Positions 24,204-36,013 of a stretch of 64,000 bases of DNA are shown here, in pieces (the first letter of the stretch is position 1; each line of letters opens with the position of its first letter). The notes under the pieces were generated by a model that saw nothing but the letters and a program-made list of their open reading frames with translations, ran no database searches and was not told the DNA's origin. A program made the translations under genes and the position numbers. Source of the stretch: Pseudochelatococcus sp050946405 (GTDB lineage Bacteria > Pseudomonadota > Alphaproteobacteria > Rhizobiales > Beijerinckiaceae); the NCBI RefSeq assembly GCF_050946405.1, contig NZ_JBMNUS010000011.1, positions 1 through 64,000 on the forward strand. The letters run 5' to 3'.

Positions 24204-26826
24204 TGATGATCCTCTGCGGGACGATGATGACCTTGCGGACCGCACGTCCCCCGGTCGCCTTCTGCACGGCTTCGAGAGCGAGAACGGCTGCCTCGATGGT
24301 GGCCTGATCGGCATCGCGCGCCACCTCGATATCGGCGCGTTTCTTGCCGTTGACCTGCACCGGCAAGGATATCACATCCTCCACCGTCAATGCACGGTCG
24401 GCGACGGGCCAGAGAGCTTGCGCCGCGAGGCCCGGTTGCCCGAGCGCCGCCCAGCATTCCTCCGCGAGATGCGGCATCATCGGCGCCGATATCTGCGTGA
24501 GGAACGTCGCCGCCTCCCGCGCGGCGGCCACCAGCGCCGCGCTCGCCCCGTTGGCGCGCGCGGGCACCAGCGCGTCCTGAAGCGCGTTGGCGAGTTCGTA
24601 GATCTGCGCCACGGCGCGGTTGAACCGCAGCCGCTCGATGTTGTCCTCCACGCCGATGACGGCGCGGTGGGCGGCCCGGCGCAGCGCCAGCACCGCCGCA
24701 TCGTCTTCCACGCCCTCGCCGGCGGAGAGGTGGGCCGCCTCCTGCACGAGACGCCACAGGCGCTGCACGAAGCGATGCGCGCCCTGAACGCCTTCCTCCG
24801 ACCAGATGAAGTCGCGCTCGGGCGGCGAATCGGACAGCATGAACCAGCGCGCCGTATCCGCGCCGAAAGTGCCGATGATCTCGTCCGGGTCGATGACGTT
24901 CTTCTTCGACTTCGACATCTTCTCGATCGAGCCGATCTCGATCGGCTCGCCGGTCGTGATATGGAACGCGCGGCGCGTGTCGTCGTCGGCGGTCTCGAAA
25001 CGCACCCGGGCGGGCTCGATCCATGCCTTGCCGGCGTCGCGGTAGGTCTCGTGCACCACCATGCCCTGAGTGAACAGGCCGGCGAACGGCTCCTGCACGT
25101 TCATGTGGCCGGTCTTCGACATCGCCCGCGCGAAGAAGCGCGAATAGAGCAGATGCAGAATCGCGTGCTCGATGCCGCCGATGTACTGGTCGACCGGCAG
25201 CCAGTGGTCGGCGGTGGCCGGATCGGTCGGCGCGGCCTCGTTCTTCGGGTCGGTGAAGCGGGCGAAGTACCATGACGAATCGACGAACGTGTCCATCGTG
25301 TCCGTCTCGCGCCGGGCCGCGCCGCCGCATTTCGGGCAGGGCACCCGCTTCCAGGCGTCATGACGGTCGAGCGGGTTGCCCGGCACGTCGAAGCTCACGT
25401 CCTCGGGCAGCTTGACGGGCAGATCCTCGTCGGGCACCGGCACCGGGCCGCAGGTCTCGCAATGGATGATCGGGATCGGGCAGCCCCAGTAGCGCTGGCG
25501 CGAGATGCCCCAATCGCGCAGGCGGAAGTTCACCTTGCGCGCCGCCACCGGCCGGCCGCGGCGCTCCTGCCCTTCGAGGCGGCTCGCGACTTCCTCCTTC
25601 GCCGCGGCGATGGAAAGCCCGTCGAGGAAACGCGAGTTGATCAGCACGCCGTCATCCGTGAAGGCGGTGTCGGTGACGGCGAACGTCGCCGGATCGGTGC
25701 CGGGCGGGCAGACGACGGGCGTGTTGCCGAGCCCGTAGGCATTGGCGAAATCGAGGTCGCGCTGATCGTGCGCCGGGCAGCCGAACACCGCGCCGGTGCC
25801 GTAGTCCATGAGCACGAAATTGGCGACGTAGACCGGCAGCTTCCACGCGGGATCGAAGGGATGCAGCACGGCGAGGCCGGTATCGAAGCCCTTCTTTTCG
25901 GCCTTTTCCAGCACCTCGGCGGCGGTGCCGGTGCGGTGGCACTCGTCGATGAAATCCCTGAGCGCGCCGTTGTCCGCCGCCAGATGCTTCGCCAGCGGAT
26001 GATCGGCGGATATGGCGAGGAACTTCGCGCCGAACAGCGTGTCGGGGCGCGTCGTGTAGACCTCGACCTCGTCAAAGCCCTCCGGCGCGCGCGCCGCATC
26101 GAGCGCGAATCGCACCAGCAGGCCCTCGGAGCGGCCGATCCAGTTGCGCTGCATGGTGCGCACCTTTTCCGGCCAGCGGTCGAGCGTGTCGAGAGCGTCG
26201 TCGAGTTCCTGCGCGAAATCGGTGATCTTCAGGAACCATTGCGTCAGCTCGCGGGTCTCGACGAGCGCGCCCGAGCGCCAGCCGCGTCCGTCGATGACCT
26301 GCTCGTTGGCGAGCACCGTATGGTCGACCGGGTCCCAGTTGACCTTGGACGTCTTGCGGTCGACGAGGCCGGCCTTGAGGAAATCGAGGAACAGCTTCTG
26401 CTGGTGCCGGTAATACGTGGGGTCGCAAGTGGCGAACTCGCGGCTCCAGTCGAGCGACAGGCCCATCGACTGAAGCTGTTTGCGCATGGCGGCGATGTTG
26501 GCGTAGGTCCATTGCGCGGGATGGACCTTGTGCTCCATGGCGGCGTTTTCGGCCGGCATGCCGAAGGCGTCCCAGCCCATGGGATGAAGCACGTTGAAGC
26601 CCTTGGCGCGCTTGAAGCGCGCCACCACGTCGCCCATGGCGTAGTTGCGCACGTGGCCCATGTGGATGCGGCCGGAGGGATACGGAAACATCTCGAGCAC
26701 GTAGTAGGGCGGGCGCGAATCATCGTTCGGCGTCCGGAAGAGCCGCCGCGCCTCCCACGCGTCGCGCCACCGGGGCTCGACGTCCTTGGGGTTGTATCGT
26801 TCCGTGTTGCTGGGGTCCGCACTCAT
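24190..26826 (-). CDS. leuS: Leucyl-tRNA synthetase
   Basis: 878-residue class I aminoacyl-tRNA synthetase. The HIGH-type motif appears as HMGH (residues 55-58, in PYPSGRIHMGHVRNY), the editing domain occupies about 220-420 (TTRPDTLFGAKFLA), a zinc-type cluster CPKCGG is in the middle, and KMSKS lies near residue 636 (EKMSKSKKNVIDPDEI). The length matches bacterial LeuRS. The start ATG 26826 is 215 bases from the divergent yggS gene. No T-box or other leader structure was recognised. Confidence 0.97.
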   Translation of the reverse strand: MSADPSNTERYNPKDVEPRWRDAWEARRLFRTPNDDSRPPYYVLEMFPYPSGRIHMGHVRNYAMGDVVARFKRAKGFNVLHPMGWDAFGMPAENAAMEHKVHPAQWTYANIAAMRKQLQSMGLSLDWSREFATCDPTYYRHQQKLFLDFLKAGLVDRKTSKVNWDPVDHTVLANEQVIDGRGWRSGALVETRELTQWFLKITDFAQELDDALDTLDRWPEKVRTMQRNWIGRSEGLLVRFALDAARAPEGFDEVEVYTTRPDTLFGAKFLAISADHPLAKHLAADNGALRDFIDECHRTGTAAEVLEKAEKKGFDTGLAVLHPFDPAWKLPVYVANFVLMDYGTGAVFGCPAHDQRDLDFANAYGLGNTPVVCPPGTDPATFAVTDTAFTDDGVLINSRFLDGLSIAAAKEEVASRLEGQERRGRPVAARKVNFRLRDWGISRQRYWGCPIPIIHCETCGPVPVPDEDLPVKLPEDVSFDVPGNPLDRHDAWKRVPCPKCGGAARRETDTMDTFVDSSWYFARFTDPKNEAAPTDPATADHWLPVDQYIGGIEHAILHLLYSRFFARAMSKTGHMNVQEPFAGLFTQGMVVHETYRDAGKAWIEPARVRFETADDDTRRAFHITTGEPIEIGSIEKMSKSKKNVIDPDEIIGTFGADTARWFMLSDSPPERDFIWSEEGVQGAHRFVQRLWRLVQEAAHLSAGEGVEDDAAVLALRRAAHRAVIGVEDNIERLRFNRAVAQIYELANALQDALVPARANGASAALVAAAREAATFLTQISAPMMPHLAEECWAALGQPGLAAQALWPVADRALTVEDVISLPVQVNGKKRADIEVARDADQATIEAAVLALEAVQKATGGRAVRKVIIVPQRIINVVV

Positions 26827-27041
26827 GAGTCTGCAATCTTGGTCTTGCTATCTGGAATCCGCTGGCGCACATCGATGCCGGCCGGAAAGCGGGCGACGAC
26901 GCGCGGCGGCCGTCCCGGACAGCCGGGCGCCGCGCATCGCCGGGGACTAGGGCACGGAAAGGGGCGGGCCGTCAACGTGCTCTCGGCCGCCATGATGGAC
27001 CGGCCGGTGCAATCCGACAAGACGACGGGGCGGAACTGGAC

Positions 27042-27809
27042 ATGATGCCGATATCCGAAAACGGAAACGACGCGCGGGCGGGTCTTTCCGAGAATGAAGA
27101 CGATGCGATTGCGCGTCTTCCTGGAGACGGAGACGACGCGCGTGCGCGTCTTGCCGCCATCCGCGCGGCCATCGACCGCAGCGCCCGCGAAGAGGGCCGC
27201 GATCCGGCGGAAGTCACCCTTGTCGCGGTGTCGAAGACGTTCGAGGCCGATGCGATTCGGCCGGTGCTGGAGGCAGGTCACCGGGATTTCGGCGAGAACC
27301 GCGTCCAGGAGGCGAAGGCGAAATGGCCGGCGTTGAAGGCGGATTTTCCCGGCGTGCGCCTGCACCTCATCGGGCCGCTGCAAACCAACAAGGCGCGCGA
27401 GGCCGTGGCGCTGTTCGACGCCATCCACTCCCTCGACCGGCCGTCGCTGGCGCGGGAACTGGCGCGCGAGCAGGCGCGCGTCGGGGCGGAGCGCATGCCG
27501 GCGCTGTTCGTGCAGGTCAATACCGGCGAGGAGCCGCAAAAGGCGGGCGTGGCGCCGCAGGACGCCGACGCCTTCATCCGCGCATGCCGGGAGGAGCAGG
27601 GCCTCGCGATCGCCGGGCTGATGTGCATTCCGCCCGCCGGCGAGCCTCCGTCCGCGTATTTCGCACTGCTGCGCAAGATCGCGAAACGAAACGACGTCGA
27701 TAATTTGTCGATGGGCATGAGCGCCGATTACGAGCAGGCCGTGATGCTCGGCGCGACGCATGTCCGTGTCGGCAGCGCCATCTTCGGCGCGCGTGCTTAC
27801 CCGGCTTAA
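27042..27809 (+). CDS. yggS: YggS family PLP homeostasis protein
   Basis: 255-residue pyridoxal-phosphate-binding TIM-barrel protein of the YggS/PLPBP family, involved in vitamin B6 and amino acid balance. PLP Lys65 lies in VAVSKTF, then GHRDFGENRVQEA, HLIGPLQTNKA, FVQVNTGEE, and the phosphate-binding SMGMSADYEQAV. Compared with usual homologues it has about 38 extra N-terminal residues made of three 11-residue repeats; a later start is possible, but no in-frame ATG or GTG stands before the domain. It faces away from leuS. Confidence 0.93.
   Translation: MMPISENGNDARAGLSENEDDAIARLPGDGDDARARLAAIRAAIDRSAREEGRDPAEVTLVAVSKTFEADAIRPVLEAGHRDFGENRVQEAKAKWPALKADFPGVRLHLIGPLQTNKAREAVALFDAIHSLDRPSLARELAREQARVGAERMPALFVQVNTGEEPQKAGVAPQDADAFIRACREEQGLAIAGLMCIPPAGEPPSAYFALLRKIAKRNDVDNLSMGMSADYEQAVMLGATHVRVGSAIFGARAYPA
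27057..27155 (+). repeat. 33-bp triplicate repeat at the 5' end of yggS
   Basis: Three in-frame 33-base units encode ENGNDARAGLS, ENEDDAIARLP and GDGDDARARLA. The third runs into the normal start of the YggS domain (ARLAAIRAAID), so the first two look like duplications of the native N-terminus. Confidence 0.85.
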
Positions 27810-27811
27810 GG

Positions 27812-27840
27812 CGTTTTCCGATTAAATCGGCAAGAACGCG
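27812..27840 (+). terminator. Hairpin after yggS
   Basis: GCGTT and AACGC close an interrupted stem whose inner part is CCGAT-TAA-ATCGG, directly after the yggS stop. It overlaps a 12-base direct repeat (aagaacgcgctc, twice, 27832-27855). Confidence 0.5.
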
Positions 27841-28142
27841 CTCAAGAACGCGCTCAAAATAAAAAACCGGAGGCTTTCCGCGTTTCAGCAAAATGTCGAA
27901 AGCCTCTAAAGCAGGGCGCGCGGCGCGGAGATCCACCGCGGGCGTGGCGTTGGTGCAACGTGAATGCCCGATCGCGAGATGCCGGGTTGCGCAGCGCCCG
28001 AGCCTATGTTACGGCACGCCAACAGACGGGAATGCGGACCGCGTTTTCCGTTCTCACCACAGAGTTTTGCAGCGGGCGTTTGGTGCGGTTTGCCGGATAT
28101 GGTTTCTCGCGCCACCTGCTCAACAGCCCCGGAGAAAGGCCC
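27841..28142. other. Intergenic region before the atp operon
   Basis: Contains an inverted repeat GAGGCTTTC (27870-27878) / GAAAGCCTC (27898-27906) with a 19-base loop, probably a second termination signal or a member of the local palindromic repeats. The atp promoter must lie between about 27910 and 28130; I could not pick a convincing -35/-10 pair. Confidence 0.5.
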
Positions 28143-28705
28143 GTGCCACAAGGCGGATCGATCGTTTCCGGCGTCGCGGGACGCTATGCCACCGCGCTCT
28201 TCGAACTCGCGGCAGAAGAGAAGAGCATCGATGCCGTCGGCGCGGATCTCGCCCGGTTCGAGGCGCTGGTCGCCGAGAGCGCGGACCTCGCCCGGCTCGT
28301 GCGCGCGCCGGTGTTCACGGCGGAGCAGCAGCTTGCCGCCATCGCCGCCGTGCTCGACAAGGCCGGCATCGGCGGCCTCGCGGGCAAGTTCGTCAGGCTT
28401 GTCGCGGCCAAGCGCCGCCTGTTCCTGGTCAGTGAGATCATCAGGTCCTACCGGGCGCTGGTGGCGGAGAGCCGGGGCGTCGTGCGCGCCGAGGTGACGC
28501 TGGCGGAGCAGCCTTCCGACAAGGTTCTCGAGGAAATCAGGACGGCGCTCAAGGGCGTCGCGAAAGGCGGCGAGATCGTTCTCGACGTCAAGGTCGATCC
28601 CGCCATCATCGGCGGACTCGTTGTCAAGCTCGGCAGTCGCATGGTCGACGCGAGCCTGCGCTACAAACTTAATTCTATCCGTCTCGCGTTGAAAGAGGTC
28701 GGCTG

Positions 28706-28706
<1 letters not shown>
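28143..28706 (+). CDS. atpH: ATP synthase F1 subunit delta
   Basis: 187-residue delta (OSCP) subunit that joins the F1 head to the peripheral stalk. SGVAGRYATALFELA opens the N-terminal helical domain and the C-terminus has the family pattern DPAIIGGLVVKLGSRMVDASLRYKL. GTG 28143 is chosen because GGAGAAAGG precedes it and because it gives the standard N-terminus; the frame is open to 27960. The stop overlaps the atpA start (TGATG). First gene of the atpHAGDC operon. Confidence 0.95.
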
Positions 28707-30235
<1,529 letters not shown>

Positions 30236-30304
30236 TCGGATCGGATATGGATCGGGAAGGGGCGTGACGCTGTCGCGTCCCCGGCGAGGAGATAGGCGTC
30301 AACC

Positions 30305-31183
30305 ATGCCGAGCTTGAAGGATCTGCGCAACCGCATCGCCTCCGTGAAGGCGACGCAGAAGATCACCAAGGCCATGCAGATGGTGGCTGCGGCGAAGCTT
30401 CGCCGCGCCCAGCTCGCGGCGGAAGCCGCGCGTCCCTTCGCCCAGCGCATCGATCGCGTCCTCGCCAATCTGGCGCAGGGGATCGGGCCTGGTGAGGGCG
30501 CGCCCCGGCTGATCGCCGGCACGGGCAAGGACGATACGCATCTGCTGATCATCGCCACCGCCGAGCGCGGCCTGTGCGGCGGCTTCAATTCGTCGATCGT
30601 CCGTCTTGCCCGCGAGCGTATCCAGACGCTGCTCGCGCAGGGCAAGAAGGTGAAGATCATCACGGTCGGCAAGAAGGGCTTCGAGGCCCTGCGCCGGCAG
30701 TACGCCGACTACATCATCGAGACGGTGGATCTGCGCGACGTCAAGACGTTGACCTTCGATGTCGCAGACCGGCTCGGCAAGAAGCTGATCGCGGCGTTCG
30801 ATGCCGGCGAGTTCGATGTGGCGACGCTGTTCTACTCGGAGTTCCGCTCGGTGATCTCGCAGATCCCGACGGCACAGCAGATCATTCCGGCGCAACTGCC
30901 GGAGCGTGTCGATGACGGCGCCGCGGACGCGGTTTACTCCTATGAGCCGAACGAGGAAGAAATCCTCGAGACGCTGCTGCCGCGCAACGTGTCGGTGCAG
31001 ATTTTCCGGGCGCTGCTGGAGAATGCGGCTTCCGAGCAGGGCGCGCGCATGTCGGCGATGGATAACGCCACGCGCAACGCCGGCGAAATGATCAAGAAGC
31101 AGACGCTGATCTATAACCGGTCGCGTCAGGCGATGATCACGAAGGAACTGATCGAGATTATTTCGGGCGCCGAGGCGATCTGA
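30305..31183 (+). CDS. atpG: ATP synthase F1 subunit gamma
   Basis: 292-residue central rotor shaft. The N-terminal helix PSLKDLRNRIASVKATQKITKAMQMVAAAKLRR and the C-terminal helix MDNATRNAGEMIKKQTLIYNRSRQAMITKELIEI form the coiled coil, and GLCGGFNSSI is the family signature. A 69-base spacer separates it from atpA, with GAGGAGA before the ATG. Confidence 0.98.
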   Translation: MPSLKDLRNRIASVKATQKITKAMQMVAAAKLRRAQLAAEAARPFAQRIDRVLANLAQGIGPGEGAPRLIAGTGKDDTHLLIIATAERGLCGGFNSSIVRLARERIQTLLAQGKKVKIITVGKKGFEALRRQYADYIIETVDLRDVKTLTFDVADRLGKKLIAAFDAGEFDVATLFYSEFRSVISQIPTAQQIIPAQLPERVDDGAADAVYSYEPNEEEILETLLPRNVSVQIFRALLENAASEQGARMSAMDNATRNAGEMIKKQTLIYNRSRQAMITKELIEIISGAEAI

Positions 31184-31304
31184 CGCGGCGCGCGGGAGGA
31201 GGCGCTGCGGCGCCAAATGCAACAGGAAGGGCCAGGCCGAGGTCGGCTTGCGCCGGATGTTTGGACGAATGAGAGGCCCGGACGGGCTCGGACGGAGCTG
31301 CACC

Positions 31305-32756
<1,452 letters not shown>

Positions 32757-32832
32757 TGCCGGCGGCGTGTGAGCGATGAACGGGCGGGGCCGGTTTCGCC
32801 CCGCATGCTGAACAGAGGTCGGGAGTACCGTC

Positions 32833-33234
32833 ATGGCCACCTTTCATGTCGAGCTGGTCTCGCCTGAGAAATTGTTGTTCGCGGGCGAGGCTGAAAGCGC
32901 CACGGTGCCGTCCGTCGACGGCGAGATGACGGTGCTCGCGGCCCACGCACCGCTGATGGCGGTGCTCAAGCCCGGTGTCGTCCAGATTCGCGATGCGAGC
33001 CAGAGCCTGCGCCGTCTTTTCGTGCGCGGCGGCTTCCTGGACGTCAATCCGTCCGGCCTGACCGTGCTGGCTGAGTACGCCATTCCGGTCGAGGACATCG
33101 ACGCGGTTTCCGTCGACAGCGATATTCGCGATGCCGAGGAAGATCTGCGCGACGCCAAAACCTTTGAGGATAAGCAGGCTGCATCCGACAGGCTTGTGCA
33201 ACTGCGGGACCTGCGCGCCGCCGCGACCCGGTGA
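32833..33234 (+). CDS. atpC: ATP synthase F1 subunit epsilon
   Basis: 133-residue epsilon subunit, coupling and inhibitory. The beta-sandwich domain shows FHVELVSPEKLLFAGEAE, GEMTVLAAHAPLMAVLKPG and the C-terminal helical hairpin DIRDAEEDLRDAKTFEDKQAASDRL. Preceded by AGGTCGGGAG. Last gene of the operon; a strong terminator follows at 33375. Confidence 0.97.
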   Translation: MATFHVELVSPEKLLFAGEAESATVPSVDGEMTVLAAHAPLMAVLKPGVVQIRDASQSLRRLFVRGGFLDVNPSGLTVLAEYAIPVEDIDAVSVDSDIRDAEEDLRDAKTFEDKQAASDRLVQLRDLRAAATR

Positions 33235-33374
33235 TCCGGCCGTTTACCGCCTCAAACCGAAAAACGGGTATTGTTTTCCCGGTTTGATGTTCGAAAATGG
33301 ACAGGGCGAAGCAGCGATTCAGGGCGCTTCTGTGCTTGAAGTCGCTGTAGGTTGCGGTGAATAAAAGCGATGAG

Positions 33375-33402
33375 GAAGGCGGCGCAAGCCGCCTTCTTTA
33401 TT
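33375..33402 (+). terminator. Rho-independent terminator of the atp operon
   Basis: Perfect 9-bp stem GAAGGCGGC / GCCGCCTTC with the tetraloop GCAA, followed by TTTATT. An additional imperfect inverted repeat lies upstream at about 33252-33287 (TCAAACCG ... CGGTTTGA). Confidence 0.85.
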
Positions 33403-33503
33403 GGGCATTGACTGGGTATCCTCCAATTCTAAAGAAAGATCAGCTATTTACTCTTTCTCGTCGTTCGTTATGGTGATTCCCTCACAGACGGGGGAGACAA
33501 GCG

Positions 33504-34106
33504 GTGTCGGATGAGGCGCGGATCGACAGGCGGTTGAGGCGGCTGGAGCGGCGACGCTCGGCGGCGGTGCTCGAACTGGGCGCGCCAGGCCCCGACGCCG
33601 ATCTCCTGCGACGCCTTATCGCGATCGCGCTGCGGGTTCCCGATCACGGCAGGCTCGAACCCTGGCGGCTCATCGTGCTGGAAGGCAAGGCCAAGAGCGT
33701 GGCGGGCGAGCGTCTGGCTGAAGCCTATGTATCGCAGAACCCGGATGAAGATCCAGACCGGCGCGACAAGCAGGCGGCCAAGATCGTCGCTCATTTCGCC
33801 GCCGCGCCGGTAGCGATCGTCGTCGTCAGTTGCGCCGATCCGCAGGCGAAGAAGCCGGAGTGGGAACAGGTTCTGTCCGCCGGCGCCGTCTGCATGAATC
33901 TTCTCACGGCATCGGCGCTCGCCGGCTTCGGCGGCGTCTGGCTGACCGGTTGGGCGGCCTATGACGAGGCGGCGAAGCGCATCCTCGGCCTTGCAGCCGG
34001 AGAAAAGATCGCCGGCTTCATTCATATCGGCACGGAGCGCGAGAAATTGCAGGACCGTCCCCGTCCTGATCCGGCGGAGAAGGTGACGTTCTGGCAGGCG
34101 CAGTGA
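33504..34106 (+). CDS. Nitroreductase family protein
   Basis: 200-residue flavin-dependent nitroreductase-like protein of the YdjA type: RVPDHGRLEPWRLIVLEG, AAPVAIVVVSCADPQAKKPEWEQVLSAGAVCMNLLTASALAGFGGVWLTG and GFIHIGTE are the FMN-binding blocks. The natural substrate is unknown for this subfamily. GTG 33504 has GGGGGAG upstream. It stands between the atp operon and pyrE, each with its own spacing. Confidence 0.88.
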   Translation: MSDEARIDRRLRRLERRRSAAVLELGAPGPDADLLRRLIAIALRVPDHGRLEPWRLIVLEGKAKSVAGERLAEAYVSQNPDEDPDRRDKQAAKIVAHFAAAPVAIVVVSCADPQAKKPEWEQVLSAGAVCMNLLTASALAGFGGVWLTGWAAYDEAAKRILGLAAGEKIAGFIHIGTEREKLQDRPRPDPAEKVTFWQAQ

Positions 34107-34199
34107 AGGCGCGCCGTTGCCGGTCGTAAAACGGTCTTGCCGAAAGGGGCGCAGCGTGGTTGAAGGCTCGCAGCCAATTCAGCCGCTCAGGAGACTTTC

Positions 34200-34898
34200 A
34201 TGACCACTCTGCCGCCCCCCGTCGAACGCGAACTCATCGCGCGCCAGGCCGCGCGGATGCTGCTTGAAATCAAGGCGGTGCATTTCAACGCCGAGACGCC
34301 GTATATCTTCACGTCCGGCTGGGCAAGCCCGGTCTACATCGACTGCCGCAAGATCATCTCCTTTCCGCGCCTGCGTTCGTCGCTGGTGGATTTCGCCACG
34401 TCCACCATCGTGCGCGAAATCGGCTACGAATCGATCGACATCATCGCCGGCGGCGAGACGGCGGGCATTCCGTTCGCGGCCTGGATCGCCGATCGCTTCG
34501 AACTGCCGATGCAGTATGTCCGCAAGAAGCCGAAGGGCTTCGGCCGCAATGCGCAGATCGAGGGCGAGGTGCATGTCGGGGCGCGCACGTTGCTCGTCGA
34601 GGATCTGGCGACGGACGGTCGCAGCAAGGTGAACTTCGCCGAGGCGCTGCGCACGGCCGGCGCGCAGGTCGACCATTGCTTCGTGCTGTTCTTCTACGAC
34701 ATCTTTCCGCACAGCCGGGAGGTAATGGAGAAGCTCAACATCAAGCTGCATTATCTCACGACATGGTGGGATGTGCTGGCGGCGGCGAAGGAAAGCGGCC
34801 ATTTCGATCCCGGCATTCTGGCCGAGGTCGAGGGCTTTCTCCATCGTCCGGCGGAGTGGTCCGCCGCGCATGGCGGCGTGTCCTCCTTCCAGAGCTGA
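34200..34898 (+). CDS. pyrE: Orotate phosphoribosyltransferase
   Basis: 232-residue enzyme converting orotate and PRPP to orotidine 5'-phosphate in pyrimidine synthesis. IFTSGWASPVYIDCRKIISFP is the orotate-binding N-terminal block, DIIAGGETAGIPFAAWIAD follows, and the PRPP loop is LLVEDLATDGRSKVNF. The enzyme is of the longer alphaproteobacterial type. ATG 34200 follows AGGAGACTTTC. It converges with xerC, separated by four bases. Confidence 0.96.
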   Translation: MTTLPPPVERELIARQAARMLLEIKAVHFNAETPYIFTSGWASPVYIDCRKIISFPRLRSSLVDFATSTIVREIGYESIDIIAGGETAGIPFAAWIADRFELPMQYVRKKPKGFGRNAQIEGEVHVGARTLLVEDLATDGRSKVNFAEALRTAGAQVDHCFVLFFYDIFPHSREVMEKLNIKLHYLTTWWDVLAAAKESGHFDPGILAEVEGFLHRPAEWSAAHGGVSSFQS

Positions 34899-34902
34899 TT
34901 GA

Positions 34903-35874
<972 letters not shown>

Positions 35875-36013
35875 GCGCCCATGATAGGATTGCGGCGCTA
35901 ATCGGCCGTAAACGCGGCTGCCGCCGTCGCGCGCTGTTCCGTGCGGACACGGAATCGCGTATCCCTTTACGGTTCATGCCCCTGTTCCGTTTTCGCGAGC
36001 GCATTTCTCCGTC

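Noticed and set aside
25360..27045. 561-codon open frame on the plus strand
   Set aside because: Antisense to leuS, whose catalytic motifs and full length are intact.
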